The notes below the pieces were generated by a model. The model searched no databases. It saw only the letters and a program-made list of their open reading frames with translations, and was not told where the DNA came from. This document shows, one piece after another, positions 41,699-49,365 of a stretch of 57,551 nucleotides of DNA. Origin of the DNA: Nocardioides sp. IC4_145. GTDB taxonomy: Bacteria; Actinomycetota; Actinomycetes; Propionibacteriales; Nocardioidaceae. Position 1 is the stretch's first letter, and every line of letters begins with the position of its first letter. Made by a program: the position numbers and the translations under genes. The DNA lies in contig NZ_JAANMS010000031.1 in assembly GCF_011250565.1 (NCBI RefSeq), positions 1-57,551 of the forward strand, in the 5' to 3' direction.

Positions 41699-42169
41699 GT
41701 GCCCTCGATGGATCCGTCCGATACCGGTGCCGGCCACGACCGCGTGAGCGGGGCGACCGCGACCCCCGCGCCCCTTGTCGTCGCGGCATCCCTGACGGCG
41801 GTCGAGGGCTTGGTGCTGGTGCTGCTCGCCGTCGCGGAGCTGGCCCACCTGACTTCGGGTCGGGTCACCATGAACGTCACCACGACCGGGTTCTTCCTGC
41901 TGTGCGGCGCGGCGCTCCTGCTGTGCGCCTGGGGCCTGCGGCAGCACGCGACCTGGTCGCGCAGCCCCGTGGTGCTCGCGCAGCTGATCAGCCTCGGCGT
42001 CGCCTGGTCCTTCCGCGGCGGCAACCTGCCGCTGGTCGCGATCGGCCTCGCCGTCGTCGCCGCGATCGTGCTCGCCGGGGTCTTCCACCCCGCCAGCACC
42101 GCGGTGCTCACCGACGACCCGACGGGCACCGGTCGCGGGGGGCGTGAGGCGGACCGGCAGGCGGACTAG
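41699..42169 (+). CDS. Small four-helix membrane protein, unknown
   Basis: A 156-residue protein with about four membrane helices: residues about 24-47, 58-79, 88-108 and 111-132. The C-terminus is polar (DDPTGTGRGGREADRQAD). I do not recognise a family. GTG 41699 is the longest start; ATG 41708 is possible. Its final four bases overlap the 3' end of the convergent sigma factor gene. Confidence 0.65.
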   Translation: MPSMDPSDTGAGHDRVSGATATPAPLVVAASLTAVEGLVLVLLAVAELAHLTSGRVTMNVTTTGFFLLCGAALLLCAWGLRQHATWSRSPVVLAQLISLGVAWSFRGGNLPLVAIGLAVVAAIVLAGVFHPASTAVLTDDPTGTGRGGREADRQAD

Positions 42170-42981
42170 TCCGCCTCCTCCAAGGAGGTCCGCAGCTGGA
42201 CCAGCGTGCGGTTGAGCAGACGCGAGACGTGCATCTGCGAGACGCCGATCTCCTCGGCGATCTGGGACTGCGTCATGTTCTTGAAGAACCGCAGCAGCAG
42301 GATCTTCTTCTCCCGCGGGTCCAGCCGGTCCAGCAGCGGCTTGATCGACTCGCGGATCTCGACGTGCTCGAGGTTCGCGTCGTCGACCCCGATCGCGTCG
42401 AGCATCGAGGCGGCGCCGTCGTCGGAGTCGTCGCTGGCGTCGAGCGACAGCGTGGAGTAGGCGTTGCTCGACTCGATGCCCTCGACGATCTCCTCGACCG
42501 TGCAGCCGATCGCCTCCGCGAGCTCCCGCGGCGTGGGGGAGCGGCCCAGGGACTGGGTCAGCTCGGCGGTCGCCGAGCCGATCTGCATCCGCAGCTCCTG
42601 CAGCCGCCGCGGCACCCGGATCGCCCAGCCCTTGTCGCGGAAGTAGCGCTTGATCTCGCCGATGATCGTCGGCGTGGCGTACGTCGAGAACTCCACGCCG
42701 CGGTCGGTGTCGAAGCGGTCGACGGACTTGATCAGCCCGATCGTGCCGACCTGCACCAGGTCCTCGAACGGCTCGCCCCGGTTGCGGAAGCGTCGCGCGC
42801 AGTGCTCCACCAGCGGCAGGTGGAGGTGGACGAGGTCGTCACGCGCCCGCTCGCGGACGTGCTGCGGCGCACCCGCGTCGTGGAGTTCGCGGAAGAGCTC
42901 GGCGCTGCGCAACCGGGTCAGCTCCACCCCGGTCGGCGGTGCGTCCACCTCCGGTGAATCCTGCGTGCGCGAGGAGTCCAT
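42166..42981 (-). CDS. SigB/SigF/SigG-type sigma factor
   Basis: A 271-residue group-3 sigma factor of the SigF/SigB/SigG subfamily. Region 2 is FEDLVQVGTIGLIKSVDRFDTDRGVEFSTYATPTI; region 3 includes IRVPRRLQELRMQI; region 4 is MTQSQIAEEIGVSQMHVSRLLNR. It directs stress or development genes with alternative promoters. The anti-sigma-factor-like gene lies immediately upstream, with two bases between. ATG 42981. Confidence 0.92.
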   Translation of the reverse strand: MDSSRTQDSPEVDAPPTGVELTRLRSAELFRELHDAGAPQHVRERARDDLVHLHLPLVEHCARRFRNRGEPFEDLVQVGTIGLIKSVDRFDTDRGVEFSTYATPTIIGEIKRYFRDKGWAIRVPRRLQELRMQIGSATAELTQSLGRSPTPRELAEAIGCTVEEIVEGIESSNAYSTLSLDASDDSDDGAASMLDAIGVDDANLEHVEIRESIKPLLDRLDPREKKILLLRFFKNMTQSQIAEEIGVSQMHVSRLLNRTLVQLRTSLEEAD

Positions 42982-42983
42982 CC

Positions 42984-43424
42984 TCAGCGCCCGGCGCCCA
43001 GCGCCGCCTCGAGGTCGTCCCCTCCGAGGTCGAGCGCCCGCATCGTCATCGTCACGCCCAGCCGGCCGTCACCGGACTGCACCGACGCGGAGGAGGCGAG
43101 GGTGGTGAGCACCTGCCAGGCGAAGCTGTCCTCGTCGGGCGCCGCGGGGGACGAGGCCTCCACGCTCACCGAGACCGTCATCTGCGCGGGAGCAAGCCAG
43201 AAGCGGCACTGCAGCTCCGAGCCGGGGTCGGCCTCGGGCAGCACCATCGCGCTGGCCTCGCCGACCGCGATCCGCAGGTCCTCGATGTCGTCGATGGTGA
43301 AGTCCAGGCGCGCGGCCAGGCCGGCGGTGGTGGTGCGGAGCACCGAGACGTAGGCGCCGTCGGCCGGGACCCGCAGCTCGACGTCGGCACGGTCCTGGCT
43401 GGGACCGCTGGCCGTGACAGACAT
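42984..43424 (-). CDS. RsbW/UsfX-type anti-sigma factor kinase
   Basis: A 146-residue GHKL-fold ATPase of the RsbW type. VLRTTTAGLAARLDFTIDDIEDLRIAVGEASAMVL carries the N-box, and LTTLASSASVQSGDGRLGVTMTM completes the domain. The G-boxes are weak, as in other short actinobacterial members. It presumably binds the sigma factor two bases downstream and may phosphorylate an antagonist not encoded here. ATG 43424. The sodN terminator lies upstream. Confidence 0.85.
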   Translation of the reverse strand: MSVTASGPSQDRADVELRVPADGAYVSVLRTTTAGLAARLDFTIDDIEDLRIAVGEASAMVLPEADPGSELQCRFWLAPAQMTVSVSVEASSPAAPDEDSFAWQVLTTLASSASVQSGDGRLGVTMTMRALDLGGDDLEAALGAGR

Positions 43425-43470
43425 GTGGTTCGTCCTTCTTCGCTGGGACCGTCGAGGTGACCATAGTCGT

Positions 43471-43511
43471 CGGGGCCGGTCGCCGGGGGATTCCCCCGGC
43501 GACCGGCCCCG
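43471..43511 (-). terminator. Strong hairpin after sodN
   Basis: A 20-base arm (43471-43490) pairs perfectly with 43492-43511, leaving one loop base. It lies 47 bases beyond the sodN stop, ahead of the RsbW gene, and should strongly separate the two transcripts. Two stems in series follow sodN (see 43537-43573). Confidence 0.75.
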
Positions 43512-43536
43512 TCCCGCCTCACGCCTTCCCTGTGAC

Positions 43537-43573
43537 GACCAAGAAGGCGTTCGTTCCTCAGGCCTTCTTGGTC
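43537..43573 (-). terminator. Inverted repeat overlapping the sodN stop
   Basis: GACCAAGAAGGC (43537-43548) and GCCTTCTTGGTC (43562-43573) are perfect 12-bp arms with a 13-base loop. The right arm is the coding sequence for the last residues (ETKKA) of sodN, and the stop is in the loop. It may protect the mRNA 3' end or end transcription. Confidence 0.55.
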
Positions 43574-43962
43574 TCCCAGAAGATCTCTGCGATCTCGTCG
43601 ATCTTGGCGATCAGCTGGTCGGCCTTCTCGGCGTCGAAGGTGGCCTTCGTGCCGCCGCCACCGCCCGCGAGCTTGGTGGCCTCGTTGAAGAGGGTGTGCA
43701 GCTGCGGGTACTTCTCGAAGTGCGGGGCCTTGAAGTAGTCGGTCCACAGCACCCACAGGTGGTGCTTGACCAGGTTCGAGCGCTCCTCCTTGATGAGGAC
43801 CGCGCGGGTGCGGAAGTCAGGGTCGTCGTTGTCGGCGACCTTGGCGATGATGGCCTTGATCGACTCGGCCTCGTAGCGGGCCTGCGCGGGGTCGTAGACG
43901 CCGCAGGGCAGGTCGCAGTGGGCCGAGACCTCGAGGGTGGGAGCGAAGAGTCGCGCGAACAT
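43558..43962 (-). CDS. sodN: Nickel-containing superoxide dismutase
   Basis: A 134-residue Ni-SOD. After a 14-residue propeptide (MFARLFAPTLEVSA), His15 begins the mature nickel hook HCDLPCGVYDPAQ, in which the exposed His amine, Cys and Cys bind nickel. The rest is a four-helix bundle with IKAIIAKVADN and HHLWVLWTDYF. It disproportionates superoxide in the cytoplasm. Cleavage of the propeptide needs SodX, encoded divergently. ATG 43962. Confidence 0.97.
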   Translation of the reverse strand: MFARLFAPTLEVSAHCDLPCGVYDPAQARYEAESIKAIIAKVADNDDPDFRTRAVLIKEERSNLVKHHLWVLWTDYFKAPHFEKYPQLHTLFNEATKLAGGGGGTKATFDAEKADQLIAKIDEIAEIFWETKKA

Positions 43963-44073
43963 TGCCGTCCTCTCAGGTGGGTGGCTCCGCCCGTGGTCGG
44001 CGGAGCCTTCGGTTGTGCGGTGGAGCCGGGCGGGCCGGCACGGAGGCCGGCCCCTGCTGCGACACTACTCCGC
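43963..44073. promoter_or_regulatory. sodN-sodX divergent control region
   Basis: The 111-base gap has a perfect GGCTCCGCC/GGCGGAGCC inverted repeat at 43983-43991 and 43999-44007, 20 bases before the sodN ATG, a possible leader stem or binding site. Nickel control by Nur is known for sodN in Streptomyces, but I do not see the Nur consensus clearly. Confidence 0.4.
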
Positions 44074-44430
44074 GTGTCACGTGACGCACGAGCAGGTCGC
44101 CGCGGCCCGGGACCGGTGCCCAGGATCGGTCTGGCGCACGTCTCCGGCGACTCGATGAGGCCCACGCTGGCCCCCGGCGACCGGCTGCTCGTGCTCCACG
44201 GCGTGGCCCCCCGACCGGGTCGGGTGGTGGTGGCGCGGCTGGCCGACGGGACGGTCGCGGTCAAGCGGGCGGTCGAGCGACGTACGACGGCGTCCGGACG
44301 GCCCGGGTGGTGGCTGCTCAGCGACGACCCGGACCGCGGTGTCGACTCCCGGCACCGGGGACCGGTCCGGGACGAGGACGTGCTGGCGGTCGCCCGCGCC
44401 CGGCTGTGGCCCCGTCCACGGCTGCTGTGA
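44074..44430 (+). CDS. sodX: Ni-SOD maturation protease SodX
   Basis: A 118-residue S26-family signal-peptidase-like protease. Catalytic Ser is in SGDSMRPTLAPGDRLL, and the Lys is probably in GTVAVKRAVE. It lacks a membrane anchor, as expected for the cytoplasmic enzyme that removes the SodN propeptide. It starts with GTG at 44074; GTG 44116 directly before the conserved part is also possible. Divergent from sodN. Confidence 0.88.
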   Translation: MSRDARAGRRGPGPVPRIGLAHVSGDSMRPTLAPGDRLLVLHGVAPRPGRVVVARLADGTVAVKRAVERRTTASGRPGWWLLSDDPDRGVDSRHRGPVRDEDVLAVARARLWPRPRLL

Positions 44431-44488
44431 CCCACACCATCCTGGACACCGTCTGCCACGGTCGACGGCTGTGCCAGAGTGGCCGACC

Positions 44489-45712
44489 ATGGCGACACCG
44501 CACGAGACGACCGAGGCTCCCGAGGCACCGCAGGCCGCAGCACCCGACCACCCCCGTGCCGGGGACCCGGTCTTCGACCTGCACGTAGGCGGGAAGCTCG
44601 AGACGGTCTCGACGGTCGCGCTCACGGGGGCCGACGAGCTCTCGATGGCGTACACCCCGGGTGTCGCCCGGGTCTGCACCGCCATCGCCGAGGACCCCTC
44701 GATGACCCAGCACTACACGTGGGTGCCGAACACGGTCGCCATCGTGACCGACGGCACCGCCGTGCTCGGTCTGGGCGACATCGGCCCGGCCGCGGCGATG
44801 CCGGTGATGGAGGGCAAGGCCGTGCTGTTCAAGCAGTTCGGCAACGTCGACGCCGTCCCGATCTGCCTGGACACCACCGACACCGACGAGATCATCGAGA
44901 CCGTCGCGCGGCTCGCGCCGAGCTTCGGTGGCATCAACCTCGAGGACATCTCCGCCCCGCGCTGCTTCGAGATCGAGGACCGGCTCAAGGAGCGCCTCGA
45001 CATCCCCGTCTTCCACGACGACCAGCACGGCACGGCGGTCGTGGCGCTCGCGGCGCTCAAGAACGCGCTGCGCCTGACCGGCCGCACCCCCGGCGAGACC
45101 CGCGTCGTCATCTCCGGCGCCGGCGCCGCGGGCGTCGCGGTGGCGCGCATCCTGCTCGAGGCCGGCATCACCGACCTCGCCGTCACCGACCGCAAGGGCG
45201 TGCTCAGCTCCAGCCGCGACGACCTCACGCCCATCAAGCGCGTCGTCGCCGAGCTCACCGCGGACGTGACCGGCCGCTCCGGGTCCCTGGCCGACGTGCT
45301 GGTCGGCGCGGACGTCTACATCGGCGTCTCGGGCGGCACCGTTCCCGAGGAGCACGTCGCGACGATGGCCGACGACGCGATCATCTTCGGCCTGGCCAAC
45401 CCGACCCCCGAGGTGCTGCCGGAGGTGGCCCACCGCCACGCCCGCGTGGTCGCGACGGGTCGCTCGGACTTCCCGAACCAGATCAACAACGTGCTGGCGT
45501 TCCCCGGCATCTTCCGCGGCGCCTTCGACGTCCGCGCGACGGCGATCACCGAGGGCATGAAGCTCGCGGCCGCCGACGCGCTGGCCGAGCTCGTGGGCGA
45601 CCGGCTCGCCGAGGACTACGTCATCCCGTCGCCGTTCGACGACCGGGTGGGTCCCGCGGTCTCCTCCGCCGTCGCCGAGGCCGCGCGTCGCGACGGCGTC
45701 GCCCGGCGTTGA
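44489..45712 (+). CDS. NAD(P)-dependent malic enzyme
   Basis: A 407-residue bacterial malic enzyme. It has YTPGVARVC with the catalytic Tyr, GLGDIGPAAAMPVMEGKAVLFK with the Lys, the metal-binding EDISAPRCFEIE, VFHDDQHGTAVV, and the nucleotide motif GAGAAGVAVARI. It decarboxylates malate to pyruvate in the cytosol. The length is the short bacterial type without a phosphotransacetylase domain. ATG 44489. An MDR gene begins 62 bases downstream. Confidence 0.95.
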   Translation: MATPHETTEAPEAPQAAAPDHPRAGDPVFDLHVGGKLETVSTVALTGADELSMAYTPGVARVCTAIAEDPSMTQHYTWVPNTVAIVTDGTAVLGLGDIGPAAAMPVMEGKAVLFKQFGNVDAVPICLDTTDTDEIIETVARLAPSFGGINLEDISAPRCFEIEDRLKERLDIPVFHDDQHGTAVVALAALKNALRLTGRTPGETRVVISGAGAAGVAVARILLEAGITDLAVTDRKGVLSSSRDDLTPIKRVVAELTADVTGRSGSLADVLVGADVYIGVSGGTVPEEHVATMADDAIIFGLANPTPEVLPEVAHRHARVVATGRSDFPNQINNVLAFPGIFRGAFDVRATAITEGMKLAAADALAELVGDRLAEDYVIPSPFDDRVGPAVSSAVAEAARRDGVARR

Positions 45713-45774
45713 CCGACCGTTGAGCGACCGCTGACCGGCTGCTGAGCCGCCGCCGAGAGGGGCACCGGGCCGCC

Positions 45775-46743
45775 GTGCTCGCCGTCTACGCCGAACGATT
45801 CGCACCCGACGACCCGCTCTCCGCCCTCGTGGTGGGGGAGCAGCCCGAGCCGGAGGTCCCGGACGGCTGGGCGCGCGTGCGCCTGCGCGCCGCCGCGCTC
45901 AACCACCACGACCTGTGGACCCTGCGCGGGGTGGGGATCAAGGCCGAGGCCCTGCCGATGGTGCTCGGCTGTGACGGCGCCGGGGTGGACGACGACGGCA
46001 ACGAGGTGGTCGTCCACGCGGTCATCGGCGACCCGGGCGCGGCCGACGACGAGACGCTCGACCCGGACCGCGCGATCCTCTCGGAGCGGCACTGGGGGAC
46101 CTTCGCGGAGTCGGTCGTCGTGCCCCGCCGCAACCTGGTGCCGAAGCCGGCCTCGCTGTCGTTCGAGGAGGCCGCGTGCCTGCCCTCGGCCTGGCTCACG
46201 GCGTACCGCATGCTGTTCACGCAGGGCCGCTGCACGCCTGGCCAGACCGTGCTCGTCCAGGGCGCCGGCGGGGGCGTCGCCACCGCGCTCATCGTGCTGG
46301 CGCGCGCCGCCGGCCTGCGGGTGCTCGCCACCAGCCGGGACGAGGGCAAGCGGCAGCGGGCGCTGGAGATCGGCGCGCACGAGGTGCACGCCAGCGGCGA
46401 GCGGCTCCCGGTCAAGGTGGACGCCGTCATGGAGACGGTCGGGCGCGCCACCTGGTCGCACTCGGTGCGGTCGCTGCGACCCGGCGGGGCGATCGTCATC
46501 TCCGGCACGACCTCGGGCGCGCAGCCCGACGACGCCGAGCTGACCCGGATCTTCTACCGCCAGCTGCGCGTCGTCGGCTCCACCATGGGCACCCGCAACG
46601 AGCTCGCCGCGCTCGTCGCGATGCTCGACGCCACCGGCGTCCGTCCGCTGGTCGACCGGGTGCTGCCCCTGACCGAGGCCCGCGCCGGGTTCGAGGCGAT
46701 GGCCGGCGGTGACCTGTTCGGCAAGGTGGTGTTCACGCTGTGA
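45775..46743 (+). CDS. Zinc-binding-type alcohol dehydrogenase/quinone oxidoreductase (MDR)
   Basis: A 322-residue medium-chain dehydrogenase. LNHHDLWTLRGVG and VLGCDGAGV form the N-terminal GroES-like domain, and VLVQGAGGGVATALIVLARAAG is the Rossmann motif. The structural-zinc cysteine cluster is absent, so it is closer to the NADPH quinone oxidoreductases. GTG 45775 follows a run of repeated GACCG(T/C)TGA units. Its stop overlaps the next SDR gene by GTGA. Confidence 0.85.
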   Translation: MLAVYAERFAPDDPLSALVVGEQPEPEVPDGWARVRLRAAALNHHDLWTLRGVGIKAEALPMVLGCDGAGVDDDGNEVVVHAVIGDPGAADDETLDPDRAILSERHWGTFAESVVVPRRNLVPKPASLSFEEAACLPSAWLTAYRMLFTQGRCTPGQTVLVQGAGGGVATALIVLARAAGLRVLATSRDEGKRQRALEIGAHEVHASGERLPVKVDAVMETVGRATWSHSVRSLRPGGAIVISGTTSGAQPDDAELTRIFYRQLRVVGSTMGTRNELAALVAMLDATGVRPLVDRVLPLTEARAGFEAMAGGDLFGKVVFTL

Positions 46744-47423
46744 CCGGTTCGCGGACCCATCTCGTCACCGGCGCCGGCTCCGGCATCGGCGAGGTCGTCA
46801 CCCGGCGGCTGCACGAGCGCGGCGACCACCTGGTGCTCCTCGCTCGCAACGAGCGCCGCGCGGGCGACCTGGCGGCGGCGTACCCCGGCGCCGACGTCCC
46901 GGTCGCCGACCTCGCCCGGCCGGAGACGCTCGACGGGCTCGCGCTGCCCGAGCGCCTCGACTCGGTCGTCCACGCCGCCGGCGTCGTCGAGCTCGGCACC
47001 GTCGCCGACCTGCCCACCAGCGCCTGGACCGACCAGCTCGTCGTCAACCTGGTCGCGCCCGCCGTGCTCACCCGGCTCACGCTCCCGGCCCTGCGCGCCG
47101 CGCGCGGCACGGTCGTCCTGCTCAACTCCGGCGCCGGCAGGACCGCCAAGCCCGAGTGGGGCGCCTACGCCGCCTCCAAGCACGGCCTGCGCGCCCTCGC
47201 CGACTCCCTGCGCGCCGAGGAGGCCGGCAACGGCGTGCGGGTCACCTCGGTCTTCCCCGGCCGCACCGCCACCCCGATGCAGGAGGAGGTGCACCGCCAG
47301 GAGGGCAAGGAGTACGACGCCGGCGCCTGGGTCCGCGCGGAGACCGTCGCCGACCTGGTCCTGCACGTGCTGGACCTGCCCGCGGACGCGGTCGTGCCGG
47401 AGGTGCTCGTCCAGCCCCGCTGA
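46740..47423 (+). CDS. SDR family oxidoreductase
   Basis: A 227-residue short SDR. HLVTGAGSGIGEVV is the coenzyme motif, then VVHAAGV in place of NNAG, Ser in LLNSGAGRT and YAASK as YxxxK. NADP preference is suggested by ARNERRA. GTG 46740 overlaps the MDR stop, so the two oxidoreductases are made together. A TetR gene faces it from 47455. Confidence 0.87.
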   Translation: MTGSRTHLVTGAGSGIGEVVTRRLHERGDHLVLLARNERRAGDLAAAYPGADVPVADLARPETLDGLALPERLDSVVHAAGVVELGTVADLPTSAWTDQLVVNLVAPAVLTRLTLPALRAARGTVVLLNSGAGRTAKPEWGAYAASKHGLRALADSLRAEEAGNGVRVTSVFPGRTATPMQEEVHRQEGKEYDAGAWVRAETVADLVLHVLDLPADAVVPEVLVQPR

Positions 47424-47454
47424 CCCGGTCAGACGGGACCGGACGGTTCGCCTG

Positions 47455-48084
47455 CTAGGGCCTCGAGCGCCACTGCATGGCCCCGATGAGGACCATGCGC
47501 AGCTGGGTGCGTGCGTTCTCGGCGAGCTGCCTCTCCACGTCGGGGCGCCCCGACGCGGTGAGGATCGACTCGGCGGTGGCGACCATCGCGGTGACGATCA
47601 GGTTCGACAGCACCCGCAGGTCCTCGCCCGACCACTGCTCGGTGCCCGGCAGGCGCGCCAGGTCGGTGGCGAGCTCGCGCTCGCACAGCTCGATCTCGTG
47701 CCGGATCGCCTCGCGCACCGAGGGCGGACCCGCCGCGCGCTCGCGGGCGATGAACCGGAAGTGCTGCCGCTGCTGGTGGACGTGCTCGACGAGGATCGAC
47801 ACCGAGGAGTCGACGATGCCGGCGAAGCCGTCGGCGGCGCCCTCGCCACGGCGTACGTCCCGCAGCATCGCACGCAGCGACACGAACGACTCGTCGACCA
47901 GCGCGAGGCCGAGCGCCTCGATCGACTCGAAGTGCCGGTAGAACGCGGTCGGCACGATGCCGACCTCCTTGGCGACCTGGCGCAGGGAGAGGGCGACCAG
48001 CGAGCTGTCCTCGCACAGGTGTAGCGCCGCGTCCAGGATCGCGCGGCGGGTGCGCTCCTTGCGCTCGACGCGGGTCTCCGTCAC
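47455..48084 (-). CDS. TetR-family regulator of the desaturase operon
   Basis: A 209-residue TetR protein. The helix-turn-helix is SLRQVAKEVGIVPTAFYRHFESIEALG at about residues 34-60. The C-terminal domain is typical of fatty-acid-responsive members (FabR/DesT-like), though that is recall. It is divergent from the ferredoxin reductase-desaturase operon, a standard position for a local repressor. ATG 48084. Candidate sites lie in 48124-48214. Confidence 0.88.
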   Translation of the reverse strand: MTETRVERKERTRRAILDAALHLCEDSSLVALSLRQVAKEVGIVPTAFYRHFESIEALGLALVDESFVSLRAMLRDVRRGEGAADGFAGIVDSSVSILVEHVHQQRQHFRFIARERAAGPPSVREAIRHEIELCERELATDLARLPGTEQWSGEDLRVLSNLIVTAMVATAESILTASGRPDVERQLAENARTQLRMVLIGAMQWRSRP

Positions 48085-48123
48085 GTCCTCATCGTAGCCC
48101 TCGTCACACCGCCGGTGGACGTG

Positions 48124-48214
48124 TGTGCACCCTCACCTGGCCAGACCTTGACCAGACCCGCAGTTCCTCGGCAACCTGAGAGTGCACAGTCGTTCACCGA
48201 AGCAGTTCACCGAA
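48124..48214. promoter_or_regulatory. Candidate operators of reductase-desaturase operon
   Basis: TGTGCAC-C-CTC (48124-48134) is an inverted match to GAG-A-GTGCACA (48178-48188), 43 bases apart. A direct repeat GTTCACCGAA occurs at 48192-48201 and 48205-48214, 13 bases apart. Either could be the binding site of the divergent TetR protein or of another lipid regulator. AGGAG (48231-48235) is the ribosome site for the reductase. Confidence 0.45.
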
Positions 48215-48242
48215 CCCGTGCCACCCACGAAGGAGCAACCTC

Positions 48243-49322
48243 ATGGGGCTCGCCACCTCCGTCCTGCGCAGCCGCACGCTCGCGGCGCTGACCTCGCCGC
48301 ACGGCGTCGACCGCTACCTCGAGCTCGTCAACCCGATGTGGGCCGCGCACGAGGTCCGGGCCCGCGTCGTCGACGTGCACCGCGAGGTCGACGTGCCCGG
48401 CCACCCGCCGGTCGCCACGATCACCCTCCAACCCACCTCGACGTGGCGCGGCCACCGCGCCGGGCAGCACGTCCAGGTGGGCGTGGAGATCGACGGCGCG
48501 CGCCGCACGACCCGCGTCTTCACCATCTCCAGCCCCGACAGCCGCCCCGGTGACCGGTTCACGATCACCCTGCGCGCCAACCCCGAGGGCCTCGTGTCGC
48601 GCTACCTCGTCGGGCGGGCGCGGCCGGGCACCATGGTCCACCTGTCGCAGGCGCAGGGGGAGTTCGTGCTCCCCGACGCCGTGCCCGAGCGGATCCTGTT
48701 CATCTCCGGCGGCTCCGGCATCACGCCGGTCATGTCGATGCTGCGCTCGCTCCAGCGCCGCACGCATCGCGGGCACGTGACGTTCCTGCACTACGCCCAG
48801 AGCCCCGAGCACCAGATCTTCGCCGCGGAGCTCGACGAGGTCCGGCGGTCCGGCCACGGCATCGACGTCACGCTGCTGCACCCCGAGCTGGGGGACCCGG
48901 CGCTGTCGCCGGCGTACCTCGAGCGGCACGTCCCCGGATACCGCGACGTGCCCACCTGGGCGTGCGGCCCGGCGCCGCTCATCGAGGCGGTCAAGGGCGC
49001 GTACGCCGACTCGCCGGCGCTCCGCCTGGAGTACTTCAAGCCACCGAAGGTCGCCGGGTCCGACGCGGCCGAGGGCGACGTCGTCTTCAGCCGCTCCGGC
49101 GCCGCCGGCGCGAACACCGGTGACACGCTGCTCGACCAGGCCGAGGCGCTCGGGCTGACGCCCGAGTCCGGCTGCCGGATGGGCATCTGCTTCTCCTGCG
49201 TCTCCCGCAAGAGCGAGGGGACCGTGCGCAACGTGCTCACCGGCGAGGAGTCCTCGCTGCCGGACGAGGAGATCCGGATCTGCGTCTCCGCCCCCGTCGG
49301 CGACTGCACCGTCGACCTCTGA
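48243..49322 (+). CDS. Ferredoxin reductase for the desaturase
   Basis: A 359-residue ferredoxin-NAD(P)-reductase-like protein. The FAD motif is RVFTISS and GEFVLP; GGSGITP is the NAD(P) site; a C-terminal 2Fe-2S ferredoxin domain has CRMGICFSC and a later Cys in IRICVS. The order matches M. tuberculosis Rv3230c, the electron donor to DesA3. ATG 48243. It is cotranscribed with the desaturase 43 bases downstream. Confidence 0.9.
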   Translation: MGLATSVLRSRTLAALTSPHGVDRYLELVNPMWAAHEVRARVVDVHREVDVPGHPPVATITLQPTSTWRGHRAGQHVQVGVEIDGARRTTRVFTISSPDSRPGDRFTITLRANPEGLVSRYLVGRARPGTMVHLSQAQGEFVLPDAVPERILFISGGSGITPVMSMLRSLQRRTHRGHVTFLHYAQSPEHQIFAAELDEVRRSGHGIDVTLLHPELGDPALSPAYLERHVPGYRDVPTWACGPAPLIEAVKGAYADSPALRLEYFKPPKVAGSDAAEGDVVFSRSGAAGANTGDTLLDQAEALGLTPESGCRMGICFSCVSRKSEGTVRNVLTGEESSLPDEEIRICVSAPVGDCTVDL

Positions 49323-49365
49323 CCACCCTCCCGAACCTGCCTCCGCACCCGACGAGAGGAACACC

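Noticed and set aside
43489..43515. Minus-strand GGGAAT as a sigma-R promoter upstream of the RsbW gene
   Set aside because: The hexamer is present in the sodN terminator, but no GTT is found at the N18 spacing, and it lies in a perfect hairpin.
45713..45774. Repeated GACCG(T/C)TGA units as a regulatory array
   Set aside because: The units are short, irregular and begin at the malic enzyme stop. Without other copies they are most simply local slippage of GC-rich DNA.
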